Source of the DNA: Enterobacter cloacae
GTDB lineage: Bacteria; Pseudomonadota; Gammaproteobacteria; Enterobacterales; Enterobacteriaceae
NCBI RefSeq assembly: GCF_013375935.1
Contig: NZ_CP056117.1
Coordinates: 744,001-808,000 of the forward strand
DNA: 64,000 nucleotides
Reading direction: 5' to 3'
The notes beneath the pieces are model-generated. The model saw only the letters and a list, made by a program, of their open reading frames with translations, searched no databases and was not told the origin of the DNA. Position numbers and translations under genes: made by a program. Below are positions 61,593-64,000 of this stretch, in pieces (the stretch's first letter is position 1; each line of letters opens with the position of its first letter).

Positions 61593-62873
61593 ATGAACAG
61601 TTCGACCAATGCAGTAAAACGCTGGTGGTACATCATGCCAATCGTGTTTATCACGTACAGCCTGGCGTACCTGGATCGTGCCAACTTCAGTTTTGCATCC
61701 GCCGCCGGGATCAACGAAGACCTCGGGATCACCAAAGGGGTATCCTCCCTGCTGGGGGCTCTCTTCTTCCTGGGCTATTTTTTCTTCCAGATCCCCGGCG
61801 CGATTTACGCCGAGCGCCGCAGCGTGCGAAAGCTTATCTTCATCTGCCTGATCCTGTGGGGCGCATGTGCATCCCTCACTGGGGTGGTGAATAATATTCC
61901 TGCTCTGGCCGCCATTCGCTTCATTCTCGGCGTGGTTGAGGCGGCAGTTATGCCGGCGATGCTGATTTATATCAGCAACTGGTTCACGAAATCCGAGCGT
62001 TCACGCGCCAATACGTTCCTGATACTCGGCAATCCGGTCACCGTACTGTGGATGTCGGTGGTTTCCGGCTACCTCATCCAGTCCTACGGCTGGCGTGAGA
62101 TGTTTATCATCGAAGGGGTTCCCGCGATCCTCTGGGCCTTCTGCTGGTGGGTGCTGGTAAAAGATAAGCCTGCCCAGGCAAAGTGGCTTTCGGAGGATGA
62201 GAAAGCCGCACTGCAGGCGCAGCTGGATAAAGAGCAGCAGGGGCTGAAAGCGGTGCGTAACTATGGCGAAGCCTTCCGCTCCCGTAACGTCATCCTGCTG
62301 TGCGCGCAGTATTTTACCTGGAGCATTGGCGTGTACGGCTTTGTGCTGTGGCTGCCGTCGATTATCCGCAGCGGCGGTGAGAACCTGGGCATGGTGGAAG
62401 TTGGCTGGCTGTCATCGGTGCCTTACCTGGCCGCAACCATCGCGATGATCGTCGTTTCCTGGGCGTCGGACAGGCTGCAAAACCGTAAGCTGTTCGTCTG
62501 GCCACTGCTGCTGATCGCTGCCTTTGCCTTTATTGGCTCCTGGGCCGTGGGTGCGAACCACTTCTGGGCCTCCTATACGCTGCTGGTGATCGCGGGTGCT
62601 GCCATGTACGCCCCATATGGTCCGTTCTTTGCCATCATCCCGGAAATGCTGCCGCGTAACGTCGCGGGCGGCGCGATGGCGCTGATCAACAGCATGGGTG
62701 CGTTGGGCTCGTTCTTTGGCTCGTGGTTTGTCGGCTATCTCAACGGCGCAACCGGCAGCCCTTCAGCCTCTTACATCTTTATGGGGGTGGCGCTTTTTGC
62801 CTCGGTATGGCTTACTCTGATCGTTAAGCCTGCTAATAATCAACAGCTACCCGTCGGCGCACGCCACGCCTGA
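61593..62873 (+). CDS. kguT: 2-ketogluconate transporter (MFS, anion:cation symporter family)
   Basis: It is 426 residues with about 12 membrane helices. It belongs to the organic-anion:H+ symporter branch, with ITYSLAYLDRANFSFASAAGI at the first helix and the conserved LGYFFFQIPGAIYAERRSVRK loop between helices 2 and 3. A central cytoplasmic loop is near LSEDEKAALQAQLDKEQQG. It should bring 2-ketogluconate into the cell. The assignment rests on family and on its position between kguK and ghrB. Confidence 0.82.
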   Translation: MNSSTNAVKRWWYIMPIVFITYSLAYLDRANFSFASAAGINEDLGITKGVSSLLGALFFLGYFFFQIPGAIYAERRSVRKLIFICLILWGACASLTGVVNNIPALAAIRFILGVVEAAVMPAMLIYISNWFTKSERSRANTFLILGNPVTVLWMSVVSGYLIQSYGWREMFIIEGVPAILWAFCWWVLVKDKPAQAKWLSEDEKAALQAQLDKEQQGLKAVRNYGEAFRSRNVILLCAQYFTWSIGVYGFVLWLPSIIRSGGENLGMVEVGWLSSVPYLAATIAMIVVSWASDRLQNRKLFVWPLLLIAAFAFIGSWAVGANHFWASYTLLVIAGAAMYAPYGPFFAIIPEMLPRNVAGGAMALINSMGALGSFFGSWFVGYLNGATGSPSASYIFMGVALFASVWLTLIVKPANNQQLPVGARHA

Positions 62874-62900
62874 ATCCTTTTAAAATCAACGGAGATTAGC

Positions 62901-63875
62901 ATGAAGCCGTCCGTCATTTTGTACAAAGCACTGCCCGAAGATCTGCAAAAACGCCTGGAAGAACACTTTACCGTTACCCGGGTGAAGAACCTCAGCCCGG
63001 AAACCGTGGCGCAGCACGCCGACGCGTTTGCCAGCGCCGAGGGCCTGCTGGGGTCAAGCGAAAAGGTGGATGCAGCGCTGCTGGAGAAAATGCCGAAGCT
63101 TCGTGCAACCTCAACCGTTTCCGTGGGTTACGACAACTTCGACGTGGATGCGCTTAACGCGCGCAACATCCTGCTGATGCATACGCCACATGCCCTGACG
63201 GAAACCGTCGCCGACACGCTGATGGCGCTGGTGCTCAGCACCGCCCGTCGCGTGGTGGAAGTGGCTGAGCGCGTAAAGGCAGGCGAATGGACGAAAAGCA
63301 TCGGCTCCGACTGGTTCGGCGTGGACGTTCATGGCAAAACCCTGGGAATAGTCGGGATGGGGCGTATCGGTATGGCGCTGGCCCGGCGCGCCCATTTCGG
63401 CTTCAACATGCCGATTCTCTATAACGCACGCCGTCATCACGGCGAAGCTGAGGAGCGCTTCAACGCCCGCTACTGCGAGCTTGATGCGCTGCTACAGGAA
63501 GCCGACTTTGTCTGCCTGATCCTGCCGCTGACGGATGAAACGCGTCATCTCTTTGGCAAAGCGGCGTTTGAAAAGATGAAGAGATCGGCCATTTTCATCA
63601 ACGCGGGTCGCGGCCCGGTGGTGGATGAGAAGGCGCTGATTGAGGCACTGCAAAACGGTGAGATCCACGCCGCCGGCCTGGACGTGTTTGAACAGGAGCC
63701 GCTGCCGGTAGATTCTCCGCTGCTGGCCATGCCAAACGTCGTCGCCCTGCCCCACATCGGCTCTGCGACTCACGAAACGCGCTACAGCATGGCGGCGACC
63801 GCAGTAGACAACCTGATTGCTGCGCTTAGCGGAAAAGTGGATAAAAACTGCGTTAATCCGCAGGTACGGCAGTAG
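62901..63875 (+). CDS. ghrB: 2-ketoaldonate / glyoxylate-hydroxypyruvate reductase B
   Basis: It is 324 residues, as in E. coli GhrB (formerly TkrA/YiaE). It is a D-isomer-specific 2-hydroxyacid dehydrogenase that reduces 2-ketogluconate, glyoxylate and hydroxypyruvate with NADPH. The cofactor motif is [15 protein letters not shown], and the catalytic Arg, Glu and His are in [19 protein letters not shown] and [12 protein letters not shown]. It lies 27 bp after kguT and takes the place of kguD, the 2-keto-6-phosphogluconate reductase of Pseudomonas. Which substrate it prefers here is open. Confidence 0.93.
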   Translation: MKPSVILYKALPEDLQKRLEEHFTVTRVKNLSPETVAQHADAFASAEGLLGSSEKVDAALLEKMPKLRATSTVSVGYDNFDVDALNARNILLMHTPHALTETVADTLMALVLSTARRVVEVAERVKAGEWTKSIGSDWFGVDVHGKTLGIVGMGRIGMALARRAHFGFNMPILYNARRHHGEAEERFNARYCELDALLQEADFVCLILPLTDETRHLFGKAAFEKMKRSAIFINAGRGPVVDEKALIEALQNGEIHAAGLDVFEQEPLPVDSPLLAMPNVVALPHIGSATHETRYSMAATAVDNLIAALSGKVDKNCVNPQVRQ

Positions 63876-63880
63876 AAACG

Positions 63881-63908
63881 AAAAAACCCGCCAGAAGGCG
63901 GGTTTTTG
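63881..63908. terminator. Bidirectional terminator between ghrB and cspA
   Basis: AAACCCGCC-agaa-GGCGGGTTT (63884-63905) has A-run on the left and T-run on the right. It can serve the kgu-ghrB transcript and the leftward cspA transcript. Confidence 0.93.
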
Positions 63909-63933
63909 AATTTTGTGCTACTGGGTTGGAAGC

Positions 63934-64000
63934 TTACAGGCTTACAACGTTACCAGCTGCTGGGCCTTTAGCGCCGCTTTCGATGGTGAAGGAAACTTTC
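63934..64000 (-). CDS. cspA: Cold-shock protein CspA (only C-terminal end in window)
   Basis: The last 21 codons read KVSFTIESGAKGPAAGNVVSL then TAA (63936-63934). This matches the end of the CspA/CspB-type cold-shock RNA chaperones, and E. coli cspA lies close to ghrB. A paralogue with the same tail cannot be excluded from so short a piece. E. coli yiaF and yiaG, which lie between the two genes there, are not present here. Confidence 0.85.
   Translation of the reverse strand, partial: KVSFTIESGAKGPAAGNVVSL

Overview
This is an Enterobacteriaceae chromosome segment, most like Enterobacter, Lelliottia or Leclercia (genus inferred from protein similarity and gene order recalled from E. coli K-12, not from a search). 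It is mainly core genome: nearly every protein is full length and close to its E. coli counterpart. I see no prophage, insertion sequence, CRISPR array or defence island. I did not find an obviously new multi-gene system, but several local departures from the E. coli plan deserve attention.

Layout. 1-6.6 kb: end of iclR, then the glyoxylate-shunt operon aceBAK and metA, all read leftward except iclR. 6.8-12 kb: a complete rRNA operon (16S-23S-5S, read leftward) whose 16S-23S spacer has no tRNA gene. 12.2-15.1 kb: purHD, divergent from the rRNA operon. 15.1-19.5 kb: yjaH, a frameshifted hupA, yjaG, nfi, hemE, nudC. 19.6-25.7 kb: rsd, then a TPP riboswitch and thiCEFSGH. 26-28.4 kb: a lineage-specific insert with a membrane diguanylate cyclase and an orphan PTS IIB-IIA pair. 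28.5-42.5 kb: the transcription/translation block rpoC, rpoB, rplL, rplJ, rplA, rplK, nusG, secE, tufB and four tRNAs, all read leftward. 42.9-43.8 kb: coaA.

At 43.8 kb coaA is followed directly by dppF. In E. coli these lie in distant regions, so this looks like a rearrangement breakpoint relative to E. coli. From there the order follows the E. coli dpp-cspA region: dppFDCBA (leftward), a tRNA-Pro, eptB, yhjX, a shortened yhjY, tag, yiaC, bisC, yiaD, then ghrB and the end of cspA. Between yiaD and ghrB an accessory set (a LacI-family regulator plus kguE, kguK, kguT) makes ghrB the last gene of a probable 2-ketogluconate utilisation operon, with a perfect 14-bp palindromic operator at its promoter.

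A GC-rich palindromic repeat (core CCCTCTCCC/GGGAGAGGG) sits in six intergenic gaps and appears to supply the stop codon of aceK. Regulatory signals readable directly include the IclR-controlled aceB promoter, four tandem Met boxes, rRNA P1/P2 promoters, a PurR box, a TPP riboswitch, the rplL-rpoB attenuator, a GcvB-type target in the dppA leader and a YpdB-type double site upstream of yhjX.
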